NCBI RefSeq assembly: GCF_007004065.1
Contig: NZ_VFSV01000012.1
Span: 26,933 to 90,932, forward strand
Origin: Palleronia caenipelagi
GTDB lineage: Bacteria; Pseudomonadota; Alphaproteobacteria; Rhodobacterales; Rhodobacteraceae
DNA length: 64,000 nucleotides
Direction of reading: 5' to 3'
Each line of letters starts with the position of its first letter. Position 1 is the stretch's first letter. Position numbers and translations under genes: made by a program. Positions 20,403 to 29,587 of this stretch are shown here, in pieces. The notes under the pieces were generated by a model, which worked only from the letters and a program-made list of their open reading frames with translations, was not told the DNA's origin and did no database searches.

Positions 20403-21840
20403 ACTTCAAATGTTTGCGTAGCCGCGACGGCGTGGATTTCTTGCGATCCTTATACGGGTTCTGATCCGCCTGACTGCGCATCCAGAGCCGGATTGGCGTT
20501 CCCGGCATGTCGAAATCCTGCCTGAGCCCGTTGATGAGATACCGCTCATAAGACTCGGACATCTCTTTGGGATTCGAGCACATGACGACAAATCCGGGGG
20601 GTCTCGTCTTTGCCTGGGTCATATACCGCAGCTTGATCCGGCGACCGCCCGGTGCGGGGGGCGGGTGCGCCTCGACCATGCCGGTGAGCCACTGGTTCAG
20701 CCGCGACGTTGAGACCCGGCGGTTCCATACATCATGAGCCGAGACCACCGCGTCGCACAGTCGGTCAAGCCCCTTGCCCGTCTTGGCCGACACTGTGACC
20801 AGCGGTACGCCGCGCAACTGCGGCAGGAGGCGCTCGCACGCTTCGCGCAGCTCGCGGATCTTCGCGTTCTTATCCGGCTCGGCGTCCCATTTATTCACCG
20901 CGATGACCACAGCCCGTCCCTCGCGCTCGGCCAAAGCCGCGATGCGCAGGTCCTGCTGCTCAAAGGGAATCGCAGCGTCGAGCAGAACCACCACGACCTC
21001 GGCGAATTTCACCGCGCGCAGACCATCGGAGACCGAGAGCTTTTCCAGCTTTTCCGTCACCTTGGCCCGTTTGCGCATTCCCGCCGTGTCAAAGATGCGA
21101 ACCGGCATCTCGCCCCAGTCGAGTGATACCGAAATCGCATCCCGGGTGATCCCGGCCTCGGGACCGGTCAGCAGGCGATCCTCGCCCAGTAGCGCGTTGA
21201 CCAGAGTAGATTTACCCGCATTTGGGCGCCCCACGACGGCGATCTGCAGAGGCTTTTCACGGGTCGGAACGCGGGGGGCGTCAGTCTCGTCCTCGTCGAG
21301 ATCCACCTCGGTGTCGGGCGCGGCGGCGCGGTCGACTTCGGTCACCACATCGGCCAGCGGCTGGAGCATCGAATAGAGTTCCGGCATTCCCTCGCCATGC
21401 TCCGCCGACAGGCGCAAGGGCTCTCCGAGGCCGAGCCCATAGGCCTCCAGGAGGCCGCCCTCGGCCGCACGACCTTCGCACTTATTCGCAGCAAGAATCA
21501 GATGTCGCGCGCGCTTGCGCAGGATCTCGGCGAACACCTCGTCCGTGGGGGTGATCCCGGTGCGCGCATCGACCACAAAGAGACAGATATCGGCCATATC
21601 CACGGCGCGCTCGGTCAGGCGCCGCATTCGGCCCTGCAGCGATTCGTCGGTGGCCTCTTCGAGACCGGCTGTGTCAATCACCGTGAAACGAAGATCCCCC
21701 AGCCGTGCCTCGCCCTCGCGCAGGTCACGGGTCACGCCGGGCCGGTCATCGACCAGCGCCAGACGCTTGCCAACCAATCGGTTGAACAGGGTGGATTTGC
21801 CGACATTAGGCCGGCCGACAATGGCAAGGGTAAAGCTCAT
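20401..21840 (-). CDS. der: Ribosome-biogenesis GTPase Der (EngA)
   Basis: Der is needed for maturation of the 50S ribosomal subunit. The 479-residue product has two GTPase domains in tandem: the first P-loop GRPNVGKST at residues 9-17, and the second GRPNAGKST in the middle of the chain, each with NKxD motifs (NKCE in domain 1, NKWD in domain 2). The C-terminal KH-like domain follows ([18 protein letters not shown]). An acidic linker separates the G domains ([14 protein letters not shown]). It is the last gene of a unit yfgM-like/bamB/der, the usual order. Confidence 0.97.
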   Translation of the reverse strand: MSFTLAIVGRPNVGKSTLFNRLVGKRLALVDDRPGVTRDLREGEARLGDLRFTVIDTAGLEEATDESLQGRMRRLTERAVDMADICLFVVDARTGITPTDEVFAEILRKRARHLILAANKCEGRAAEGGLLEAYGLGLGEPLRLSAEHGEGMPELYSMLQPLADVVTEVDRAAAPDTEVDLDEDETDAPRVPTREKPLQIAVVGRPNAGKSTLVNALLGEDRLLTGPEAGITRDAISVSLDWGEMPVRIFDTAGMRKRAKVTEKLEKLSVSDGLRAVKFAEVVVVLLDAAIPFEQQDLRIAALAEREGRAVVIAVNKWDAEPDKNAKIRELREACERLLPQLRGVPLVTVSAKTGKGLDRLCDAVVSAHDVWNRRVSTSRLNQWLTGMVEAHPPPAPGGRRIKLRYMTQAKTRPPGFVVMCSNPKEMSESYERYLINGLRQDFDMPGTPIRLWMRSQADQNPYKDRKKSTPSRLRKHLK

Positions 21841-21858
21841 GCTCTGCCCCTTAGCCGC

Positions 21859-23157
21859 TTATCGGTAGCCCAGCAACTGTCCGTCGCGGTTCACAACGTA
21901 AAGCACGCCACCCGCAACCACCGGGTTGGTCGCAGCCCCTCCGGGCAACTCGATTTGCGCCCTGAGTGCACCCGACGTCGGATCGAACGCGCGCAAGGTG
22001 CCATCGGAGGACGCGACCCAGAGCCGTCCCCCCGCCAATACCGGTCCGTAATGAGCATAGATGTCCCGGCGTCGGCGGATCTGGTTCCGCTTGTAGTAGG
22101 GCAGATCCACCGCCCAGATCAGGTCGCCGCTGCTGGCCGACAGGCGGACGAGCTGGTTCAGGTCCGACACAGCAAAGACCGATCCGCCCGCCACGGCCAC
22201 CGGAGACATGGCGCCCTGATCCGTCGACCAGATGAGCCGGCCATCCGTCAGCTCATGCGCGGTGATCTGACCGGAACTGGAGCCGGTGTAAACGCGCCCG
22301 CCCGAAATGACAGGATCACCCGTGAGGTCCGCAATGGAGGCATATGCCCGGGCGAGGCGCTTGCCACCAACGGCGGCTGTCCAGCGCCGGGTGCCGCCTT
22401 CGGGCAGAAGCCCGCGCAGATCGCGTCCGGGAAATGGAAGGACGACGAGACCGGACCCCACCGCAGGAGACGCGCCGCCCACCACGCCCGCCGCAGCCGG
22501 GACGCCCTGCTCCGTCCAGCGGATGCGGCCATTGGCGGTGTTGATCGCAAATGCAGTGGCATCGCGGTTGACCACGTACACGCTGCTGCCGGAGACGGTG
22601 GGTGCGCCCGCCGCAGAAGCACCCAGATCCTGGGTCCAGACCCGCCGCCCTGTCGCCGTATCAAGCGCGATCAGCTCGCCAAACGTTGTCGAGACATAGA
22701 GACGTCCACCCGAGACCGCGAGACCCGCACCGGACGAATCGTCTATGGGTTCGCCGCCGGGGGAGACTTGTGTCCGCCACAGAACCTGCCCCGCGAGGGA
22801 ATGCGCCATCACCTGAGACCGGCTGTCCACGGTGTAGATCCGACCGCCCGCGATGACCGGGTCGGTGGAAATGCGATGCTTGCGGTCATTTCCCATGCCA
22901 ATCGGCACCGACAGACGCAGTTGCGGGTTGGGGGACAGGGCCGCATGGGGCCTGTCATGCCGGGCGTTCGCTGACTTGTGGGTCCAGTCCGCAAGCTGCG
23001 TTACGGCCGGTAACGACAGGCCGACGGCGCCCTGCTGCGCCAGCGCGATGTCACCGCCTCGAACGCTTTCGCGTGGTCCCACGAGGATTTCTTCCTGATC
23101 GCCGCACCCGGCCAAAGCCAGCGCCGCACCCGCCAAGAGAATTCCGATCCGCATCAT
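21859..23157 (-). CDS. bamB: Outer-membrane assembly lipoprotein BamB-like (PQQ beta-propeller)
   Basis: The 432-residue product has a lipoprotein signal (MMRIGILLAGAALALAGC, lipid-acceptor Cys18) followed by PQQ-like beta-propeller repeats, for example the recurring VSGGRLYVST, VSGSSVYVVN, ISGGRVYTGSS and VAGGVLYVV blades. This fits BamB, the lipoprotein of the BAM complex that inserts beta-barrel proteins. The position between der and a YfgM-like gene is the usual one and strengthens the call. It lies 18 bp upstream of der and 10 bp after the YfgM-like gene. Confidence 0.9.
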   Translation of the reverse strand: MMRIGILLAGAALALAGCGDQEEILVGPRESVRGGDIALAQQGAVGLSLPAVTQLADWTHKSANARHDRPHAALSPNPQLRLSVPIGMGNDRKHRISTDPVIAGGRIYTVDSRSQVMAHSLAGQVLWRTQVSPGGEPIDDSSGAGLAVSGGRLYVSTTFGELIALDTATGRRVWTQDLGASAAGAPTVSGSSVYVVNRDATAFAINTANGRIRWTEQGVPAAAGVVGGASPAVGSGLVVLPFPGRDLRGLLPEGGTRRWTAAVGGKRLARAYASIADLTGDPVISGGRVYTGSSSGQITAHELTDGRLIWSTDQGAMSPVAVAGGSVFAVSDLNQLVRLSASSGDLIWAVDLPYYKRNQIRRRRDIYAHYGPVLAGGRLWVASSDGTLRAFDPTSGALRAQIELPGGAATNPVVAGGVLYVVNRDGQLLGYR

Positions 23158-23167
23158 CTGTCAGCCC

Positions 23168-23827
23168 TCAGCCGCTTGTGGTGTCGAGCGTTCCGCCGAG
23201 GGCGATGATCAACTGCTGAACCCGCCGTTGCAAGTCACGTGTCGCAGCACCGTCGTTCCGGATGGCGTCGAGCGTCGTCAGGGCCGCGTCGTTATCGCCA
23301 GCCCGCACCTGCGCCAGCGCGCGTTGCTCTTCGGCCAGAAGTCGGTAGGGTCGCCCCGGCGCCGTCAGAGGATCAAGCCGCTCCAGAATGTCCTCTGGGC
23401 TGACCTCGTCCTGCTGAATCATCACCAGCTTCAAAGTGGCCAGATCGCGATACAGTTGGGGCACGGTTTCGTCGCCGGACACCTGCTCCAGATCAGCGCG
23501 GACAGCATCCGAGGATCCGTCATCTTCCATGGCGCCCGCAGAGAGCATGGCAATCAGCGCAGCGCGGCCCCCTTCGGCGTCGATCTGGGACAGGGCATCG
23601 CGCCGCTCGGCGTCGGTCTCCAGACCCAGCGCCGCAACGATCGCATCCCCGAACGCCTCGGCGTCGGCCCGCTTGCTCGCCCTTTGCCACTCGATCCACG
23701 CAGCCGTGCCAACCATGAGCACCACCAGCAGAATGGCAATCCAGCCATATTTTCGAATGAGGCCAAAGAGCCGGTCCCGGCGCACCTCTTCGGTGACCTC
23801 GTTGATAAAGTTGTCGCTGTCGCTCAC
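23168..23827 (-). CDS. YfgM-like TPR membrane protein
   Basis: The 219-residue protein has a cytoplasmic N-terminus, one membrane helix (about 29-46, GWIAILLVVLMVGTAAWIEW) and a periplasmic TPR-like region (YRLLAEEQRALAQVRAG and neighbouring helices). In the enterobacterial counterpart this protein associates with SecYEG and periplasmic chaperones. It is the first gene of the unit with bamB and der. The 213-bp region upstream, shared with the divergent efflux operon, contains an AACCGATTGGTT near 23968 that might be an operator, though this is weak. Confidence 0.8.
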   Translation of the reverse strand: MSDSDNFINEVTEEVRRDRLFGLIRKYGWIAILLVVLMVGTAAWIEWQRASKRADAEAFGDAIVAALGLETDAERRDALSQIDAEGGRAALIAMLSAGAMEDDGSSDAVRADLEQVSGDETVPQLYRDLATLKLVMIQQDEVSPEDILERLDPLTAPGRPYRLLAEEQRALAQVRAGDNDAALTTLDAIRNDGAATRDLQRRVQQLIIALGGTLDTTSG

Positions 23828-24040
23828 GGGCGCCCTCCATCACTTGGCGGACTGTTTGCCCGTTCACACCCGGAAAGCCAAGGGGATCGCGACCATTGCC
23901 CGCATCGGGCTGGAATTTCTCAGGCCAATGGGTAAATAATCGCCGTCTCGTGAAGCGAACCGATTGGTTTAGTTCTCGCAGACCCTAGATAAGATCAATG
24001 TCCAGACGCCCCGGCCATCCGCAGCTCCAAAGGATCCCTC

Positions 24041-25261
24041 ATGCGCCTCGTTTCCCTGATCACAGCCCTGATCGTGGCGGCCTCGCTGTATTTCTTTGTG
24101 TTTGAGCGGAACGAGGTGCTCGATTTCGCTGGCGCCGCGCCAGCGGTCGAAGAGGTTGCCGCCGAGGTGGAAGCACCGGAAGAGCGCCGAGGTGTGTCCG
24201 TCGTGGCCGTCCGATCCGTCGCGCAGCCTGTCGGCAGCGAAATCATCCTGCGGGGCCGGACCGAAGCCGCCCGCCGGGTCGAAGTCCGCGCTGAGACCAC
24301 CGGGCGCGTCATCTCGGAGCCTTTGCGCAAAGGCGCGCGGGTGGCCGAGGGCGATGTGCTCTGCCGGATTGATCCGGGTACGCGGGCCAGCACGCTCGCT
24401 GAGCAAAAGGCCCGGCTCGCTGAGGCCGAGGCTGCACGACCGGGCGCCGAAGCCCGGCTGATCGAAGCAAAGGCACGACTGATCGAGGCTGAAATCAACC
24501 AGAATGCCGCAACAAAACTCTCGGATCGCGGCTTCGCCTCCCAGACGCGGGTCGCTTCCAGCGACGCCGCCGCCGAATCGGCTCGTGCCGCCATTCAGGC
24601 CGCTGAGGGGGGATTGCAGTCCATCGAGGCCCAAGTCAGCTCAGCCCGCGCCGCCGTCGCTGCCGCCGAGACCGAGATCGATCGTCTCACCATCACGGCC
24701 CCTTTTGGCGGGCTGCTGGAGAGTGACACCTCGGAACTTGGCGCGCTTCTGCAAGCCGGCGGGACCTGCGCGGAAATCATCCAGCTTGACCCGATCAAGC
24801 TTGTGGGATTCGTGCCCGAATTGTCGGTGAGCAAGGTCACCCTTGGGGCTGAGGCTAGTGGGATCCTGTCCGGCGGCCGCGAGGTGAGCGGGCAGGTCAC
24901 ATTCCTGTCGCGCTCGGCGGATCCCGACACCCGCACCTTCCGCACGGAGATTGAGATCCCAAACCCCGAGCAGCGCCTCCGCGATGGTGAAACGGTCGAG
25001 ATCACGATATCTTCGGACGGCACGCTGGCGCATCTGCTGCCGCAATCAGCGCTCACCCTGAACGATATGGGCGAAATGGGTGTGCGGCTGGTCACGGAGG
25101 CAGATGAAGCGGGCTTCGTCCCGGTGACCGTGCTGCGCGATACCCGGCAAGGGGTCTATCTCGCCGGCCTGCCCGAACAAGCGCAGGTCATCGTGGTCGG
25201 GCAGGAGTTTGTCTCGGACGGCGTGCCTCTCGAGGTGACCCTCCGGGAGCTGCCCCAATGA
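24041..25261 (+). CDS. RND efflux periplasmic adaptor (membrane fusion protein)
   Basis: The 406-residue adaptor has an N-terminal helix (3-20) but no lipobox cysteine, so it would be anchored by that helix. It then has the split lipoyl domain (ILRGRTEAARRVEVRAETTG and DTSELGALLQAGGTC), a long alpha-hairpin with Ala/Glu-rich heptads (about residues 115-200), and beta-barrel segments (GQVTFLSRSADPDTRTF). It links an inner-membrane RND pump to an outer-membrane channel. The stop overlaps the downstream permease start by 4 bp. No channel or regulator gene is next to it. Confidence 0.92.
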   Translation: MRLVSLITALIVAASLYFFVFERNEVLDFAGAAPAVEEVAAEVEAPEERRGVSVVAVRSVAQPVGSEIILRGRTEAARRVEVRAETTGRVISEPLRKGARVAEGDVLCRIDPGTRASTLAEQKARLAEAEAARPGAEARLIEAKARLIEAEINQNAATKLSDRGFASQTRVASSDAAAESARAAIQAAEGGLQSIEAQVSSARAAVAAAETEIDRLTITAPFGGLLESDTSELGALLQAGGTCAEIIQLDPIKLVGFVPELSVSKVTLGAEASGILSGGREVSGQVTFLSRSADPDTRTFRTEIEIPNPEQRLRDGETVEITISSDGTLAHLLPQSALTLNDMGEMGVRLVTEADEAGFVPVTVLRDTRQGVYLAGLPEQAQVIVVGQEFVSDGVPLEVTLRELPQ

Positions 25262-28200
25262 CCCGCCTCGTCGACTGGGCTGCCGCCCATGCGCGCATGG
25301 TGTTGGCCTTCATTATCATGTCTCTCGCGGCGGGCTGGTTGACCTATCAGGGCCTGCCCAAAGAGGGTGAGCCCGATATCGAAGTGCCTGCGCTGTTCAT
25401 CTCGGTTCCGTTTCCCGGCATTTCGGCGGAAGATTCCGAGACACTGCTGGTCAAGCCCATGGAGAGCGAGCTGGCGGATCTGGACGGTCTGAAGACCATG
25501 ACCGGCACGGCTGGCGAAAACTATGCGGGCATAGCGCTGGAGTTCGAGTTTGGCTGGGACAAGACCAAAGTCCTCGCCGATGTACGCGACGCTATGAATT
25601 CTGCCGAGGCCGAGTTTCCCGAGGGCGCCGAGCAATACTCGATCAACGAGTTCAATTTCTCCGAATTTCCGATTCTGATCGTCAACCTCACGGGTCAGGT
25701 CCCCGAGCGCACACTGCTGCGGGTTGCAAAATCTCTTCAGGACCGGCTCGAGACCATCGAATCCGTTCTCGAAGCCCCCATTGCGGGCAATCGCGACGAG
25801 ATGGTCGAGGTGATCATCGACCCCCTGCGTCTCGAAGCCTACAACGTCACCGCAGGCGAGCTGATCTCGGTGGTGCGCAACAACAACCAGCTCATCGCGG
25901 CGGGTGAGGTCGAGACCGATCAGGGCACATTTTCGGTAAAGCTGCCGTCAAGCTTCGACGAGCCGGAGGATATCTTTGCCTTGCCGGTTAAGGTCAGTGC
26001 GGACCGGGTGGTGACGCTGGGCGATCTGGCCGACATTCGCCTGACCTTCGAGGATCGCGAGGGCACGGCTCGCTTTAACGGCGAAAAGACCGTGGCGCTG
26101 CAAATCGTCAAGCGCAAGGGTTACAACATCATCGACACCGTGGCCGAGGTTGAGGCCGTGCTGGCCGAGGTGCAGGAAGGCTGGCCCGAGGTTCTTCGCG
26201 ACGCGGTGACCGTGGGCACCTCGAACGACCAGTCTGTACAGGTGGACAGCATGGTGCGCCAGCTCGAAGGCTCGGTCCTGACCGCCATTGCGCTGGTGAT
26301 GATCGTCGTCCTCGCCGCGCTGGGCCTGCGTTCTGCGGTACTGGTAGGCTTTGCCATCCCGACCTCGTTCCTGTTGTGCTTCATCCTGCTTGGCCTGATG
26401 GGGATCTCGATCTCCAACATCGTGATGTTCGGCCTGATCCTTGCCGTGGGGATGCTGGTGGACGGCGCCATCGTGGTGGTTGAATATGCTGACCGCCGCA
26501 TCACCGAGGGCTCAGGTCCGATGGCCGCCTACACAGAAGCCGCGCGGCGGATGTTCTGGCCCATCGTCTCCTCCACTGCGACGACGCTCTGCGCCTTCCT
26601 GCCGATGCTGTTCTGGCCCGGTGTGGCGGGCGAATTTATGGGAATGCTGCCGGTCACGCTGATCTTCGTCCTCTCGGCCTCGCTGATCGTGGCGCTGATC
26701 TACCTGCCGGTGATGGGCGGCGTCGCGGGCCGGCTCAGCCGCACCACAGACGACCTCGCAGAGCACATCAAGCACACCGTCCCGTGGCTGGTCCGTCTGC
26801 TCGCAGCCGTGGTCTTTAGCGCTCTGGTCTTTGTCGGCGCGATGCAGGCCCTGAACCCGAGCTATCTGTTCGACGCGGGCTCCAGCGTTCCAGGGATGCT
26901 GATCTTCGCCATCAGCGCGTCTGTCGCGGGTATCGCCATCAAGACCCTGACCCGCGAGCGCCCCGAACCCGGCCTGACCGGTAAGCACCGTCGCACGCCC
27001 TTTGGCCGCCTCATGTCCCTGACGGTCCTGAACCCTATCGGTCCGGTGATCGCCATGGGCGCGGTGATTGGCTTCATTGTCTTTTCGTTTGGCTATTACG
27101 GCGCCAACAATAACGGCACTGAATTCTTCGTTGATAGCGAGCCGGAACAGGCGCTGGTCTATGTCCGCGCCCGCGGCAATCTCAGCCTGACGGAAAAGGA
27201 CGACATCCTGCGACAGGCCGAAGAGATCGCCATCGCGACGCCCGGCATCGACTCGGTCTTTGCCTTTGCCGGTGAGGGTGGGATCAACAACAATACGGGC
27301 GGCGGGCAGAGCCCCCTCGACACGGTGGGTCAGGTTCAGATCGAGTTGGTGCGCTGGGAAGACCGCCCTGCCTATGCCAGAAAGAACGGCCTGGACACCG
27401 CAGATCTGGACGGGGATCTGGTGCTCGAAGGACTGCGCCAGAAGCTGGCGCTAATCCCCGGCATCCGCACCGAGATCGTGAACCTGTCGCGCGGCCCCGC
27501 CAGTGCCAAGCCCGTCCACCTGCGGCTCAAGGGCGAGGACTGGCAGAGCCTCTATCAGGCCGCCGCGATCACCCGCGCCCGATTCGACACCCTGCCGGGC
27601 CTCAAGGATATCGAGGACACGCTGCCCCTGCCCCGGATCGACTTTCAGATCGATGTCGATGTCGAAGAAGCCGGTCGCTACGGGGCAGACGTGGCCATCG
27701 TGGGCGGTATGGTGCAGCTGGTCACGCGGGGCATTCTGCTCGACACGATGCGCATCGACGGCTCCGATGAAGAGGTCGAGATCCGCGTGCGCCTGCCCGA
27801 AGAGGACCGTCTCCTCTCCACTCTTGACAACCTGAAGGTTCGCACGGGCGATGGGCTGGTGCCCTTGTCAAATTTTGTCACCCGCACCCCCGTACCGAAT
27901 ATCGGTCAGATCAACCGTGTCGACCAGCGCCGCTATTTCGACGTGAAGGCGGACATCATCGCCGACCTGAAGATGCTGCGGCTGGTGCCTGAGGACGCAG
28001 ATGCGAGCCCTACCGATATCGGCCTGGCCACCGAGCTGACCGCCGAGGAGGCCACCGGCAGCGCCTATGATTTTGAGATTGCCGGAACCAAGGGCCTCTT
28101 CGGCACCAGCGGACCGCGCTACTTCAAGGTCAGCGAGTTCACCGGGGACATCACCCGTGAGGCGGTGACGCAGGCTCTGGATGCGGGCACAGCCACCCTG

Positions 28201-29016
28201 TCCCTCACCCCGCTCACCGCCAATGAGCGGATCGAGGCGCTCACCGCGTGGCTCGGGACAGACCCGCTGCCGGCCAATATCGCCTGGGAATGGACCGGCG
28301 AACAGGAAGATCAGGCCGAAAGTGCGGCCTTCCTGTCAAAGGCCTATCCGGCCGCGCTGGGTCTGATCTTCGTGATCCTGCTGGCGCAATTCAACAGCCT
28401 CTACAACGCGGTCCTTGTCCTGTCCGCTGTGGTCATGTCCACCGCTGGCAGCTTCTGGGGGATGATCGTTATGGGGCAGCCCTTCTCGGTGATCATGACC
28501 GGAACGGGGATCGTCGCGCTTGCCGGGATCGTGGTAAACAACAACATCGTGCTGATCGACACCTATCAGGAGTTCAGTCGCCACATGCCCCGGCTGGAGG
28601 CGATCGTGCGCACCGCCGAGATGCGCATCCGGCCCGTGCTGCTAACCACGATCACCACGATGGCAGGCCTGACGCCGATGATGTTCGGGCTCAGCCTCGA
28701 CTTTATCGGTGGCGGCTTCACGGTCGACAGCCCGACTGCGCTCTGGTGGAAGCAACTGGCCACCGCCGTGGTGTTCGGCCTCGGTATCGCCACGGTTCTA
28801 ACGCTGGTTTTCACCCCTGCCGCGCTGGCCTTCCGCGTCTGGTTCTCCAAGGCTGCCTATGGCGGCGCGAAACGCCTGCAAGCCCTCGCGGCCCGCAGCG
28901 TGAAGGAAGACATGCGTCTGAGCCGCGAGATCCGTAAGGCCAAGGGGATGGAGATCATCTGGGACACCGAACCCGCGCCCCCCGCCTTGCCGCGTCCGGT
29001 TGAGGCAGCGGAATAA
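25258..29016 (+). CDS. RND efflux permease (AcrB/CusA superfamily)
   Basis: The 1252-residue permease is longer than the usual 1030-1050. The N-terminus (MVLAFIIMSLAAGWLTY) is TM1; the proton-relay region in TM4 is recognisable as GMLVDGAIVVVEYADRR with its Asp. The pump porter domains carry FPGISAEDSETLLVKPME. There is an extra stretch between TM6 and TM7 (about residues 490-590) containing two further hydrophobic segments, and a long C-terminal cytoplasmic tail. It probably exports hydrophobic or amphipathic compounds; substrates cannot be deduced. It forms a two-gene operon with the adaptor. Confidence 0.92.
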   Translation: MTRLVDWAAAHARMVLAFIIMSLAAGWLTYQGLPKEGEPDIEVPALFISVPFPGISAEDSETLLVKPMESELADLDGLKTMTGTAGENYAGIALEFEFGWDKTKVLADVRDAMNSAEAEFPEGAEQYSINEFNFSEFPILIVNLTGQVPERTLLRVAKSLQDRLETIESVLEAPIAGNRDEMVEVIIDPLRLEAYNVTAGELISVVRNNNQLIAAGEVETDQGTFSVKLPSSFDEPEDIFALPVKVSADRVVTLGDLADIRLTFEDREGTARFNGEKTVALQIVKRKGYNIIDTVAEVEAVLAEVQEGWPEVLRDAVTVGTSNDQSVQVDSMVRQLEGSVLTAIALVMIVVLAALGLRSAVLVGFAIPTSFLLCFILLGLMGISISNIVMFGLILAVGMLVDGAIVVVEYADRRITEGSGPMAAYTEAARRMFWPIVSSTATTLCAFLPMLFWPGVAGEFMGMLPVTLIFVLSASLIVALIYLPVMGGVAGRLSRTTDDLAEHIKHTVPWLVRLLAAVVFSALVFVGAMQALNPSYLFDAGSSVPGMLIFAISASVAGIAIKTLTRERPEPGLTGKHRRTPFGRLMSLTVLNPIGPVIAMGAVIGFIVFSFGYYGANNNGTEFFVDSEPEQALVYVRARGNLSLTEKDDILRQAEEIAIATPGIDSVFAFAGEGGINNNTGGGQSPLDTVGQVQIELVRWEDRPAYARKNGLDTADLDGDLVLEGLRQKLALIPGIRTEIVNLSRGPASAKPVHLRLKGEDWQSLYQAAAITRARFDTLPGLKDIEDTLPLPRIDFQIDVDVEEAGRYGADVAIVGGMVQLVTRGILLDTMRIDGSDEEVEIRVRLPEEDRLLSTLDNLKVRTGDGLVPLSNFVTRTPVPNIGQINRVDQRRYFDVKADIIADLKMLRLVPEDADASPTDIGLATELTAEEATGSAYDFEIAGTKGLFGTSGPRYFKVSEFTGDITREAVTQALDAGTATLSLTPLTANERIEALTAWLGTDPLPANIAWEWTGEQEDQAESAAFLSKAYPAALGLIFVILLAQFNSLYNAVLVLSAVVMSTAGSFWGMIVMGQPFSVIMTGTGIVALAGIVVNNNIVLIDTYQEFSRHMPRLEAIVRTAEMRIRPVLLTTITTMAGLTPMMFGLSLDFIGGGFTVDSPTALWWKQLATAVVFGLGIATVLTLVFTPAALAFRVWFSKAAYGGAKRLQALAARSVKEDMRLSREIRKAKGMEIIWDTEPAPPALPRPVEAAE

Positions 29017-29099
29017 GGCGCGCTCCGGGGATCTTACGAGCGTGTCGGATCGCGCGTATTGGGCCGCGAACACCCGGAGGAGCCACTCATCCGCAGCCA

Positions 29100-29135
29100 C
29101 CGCCTCCGGAAAATTGTGCTTTTCACCGGAGGCGG
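29100..29135. repeat. Hairpin between the efflux operon and the YdcH gene
   Basis: Perfect 10-bp GC arms (29100-29109 and 29126-29135) enclose a 16-nt A/T-rich loop. No T-tract follows, so it may be a weak terminator, an mRNA stabiliser or a protein site. Confidence 0.6.
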
Positions 29136-29192
29136 CAATTCCATCCACGGCAAAAGTCCCATAAGTAAATTCTGTCTATACAGGAGTACGCA

Positions 29193-29444
29193 ATGTCCCA
29201 CGTTCCCCATGAGCTCGTGCAAGAGTTCCCCGAATACGCCGATGCGATTCACACCCTGAAAACAAACGACGCACATTTTGCGCGGCTGTTTGACGAGTAT
29301 CACGACGTGAACCGCGAAGTTCACCGGGGTGAAACGGACGTCGAGCCGATGAGCGACGAGACACTTGTCACCCTGCGCAAAAAGCGGATGGCACTGAAGG
29401 ACGAGCTCTACGCCGCGCTGAAGCAAAGCGAGCAAGCGTCGTAA
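29193..29444 (+). CDS. YdcH/DUF465 family protein
   Basis: The 83-residue product begins MSHVPHELVQEFPEYADAI and is an all-helical, charged protein ending LRKKRMALKDELYAALKQ, the DUF465 signature. These small proteins form antiparallel helical hairpins and have no settled function. The ATG at 29193 follows an AGGAG site. It is flanked by two unrelated hairpins and is probably monocistronic. Confidence 0.88.
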   Translation: MSHVPHELVQEFPEYADAIHTLKTNDAHFARLFDEYHDVNREVHRGETDVEPMSDETLVTLRKKRMALKDELYAALKQSEQAS

Positions 29445-29468
29445 TCTCAGACGTGACGATAGTCCGAA

Positions 29469-29504
29469 CAGGCGCGGACGGAGAGGCTCATCTGTCCGCG
29501 CCTG
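29469..29504 (+). terminator. Hairpin after the YdcH gene
   Basis: Perfect 11-bp arms (29469-29479, 29494-29504) with a 14-nt loop start 25 bp after the stop codon. No T-tract, so termination is only likely. Confidence 0.5.
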
Positions 29505-29587
29505 CCCAAGCTGGGGGCAAAACTTGATCCGGTGACGCCCTCGGGAACGCCCTTCCGTCGCCTTTGGCAGCCCGTTTCGGGAATAAC

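Noticed and set aside
23960..23985. AACCGATTGGTT as a TetR-type operator for the efflux operon
   Set aside because: Short imperfect symmetry and no regulator gene nearby; not enough to call a site.
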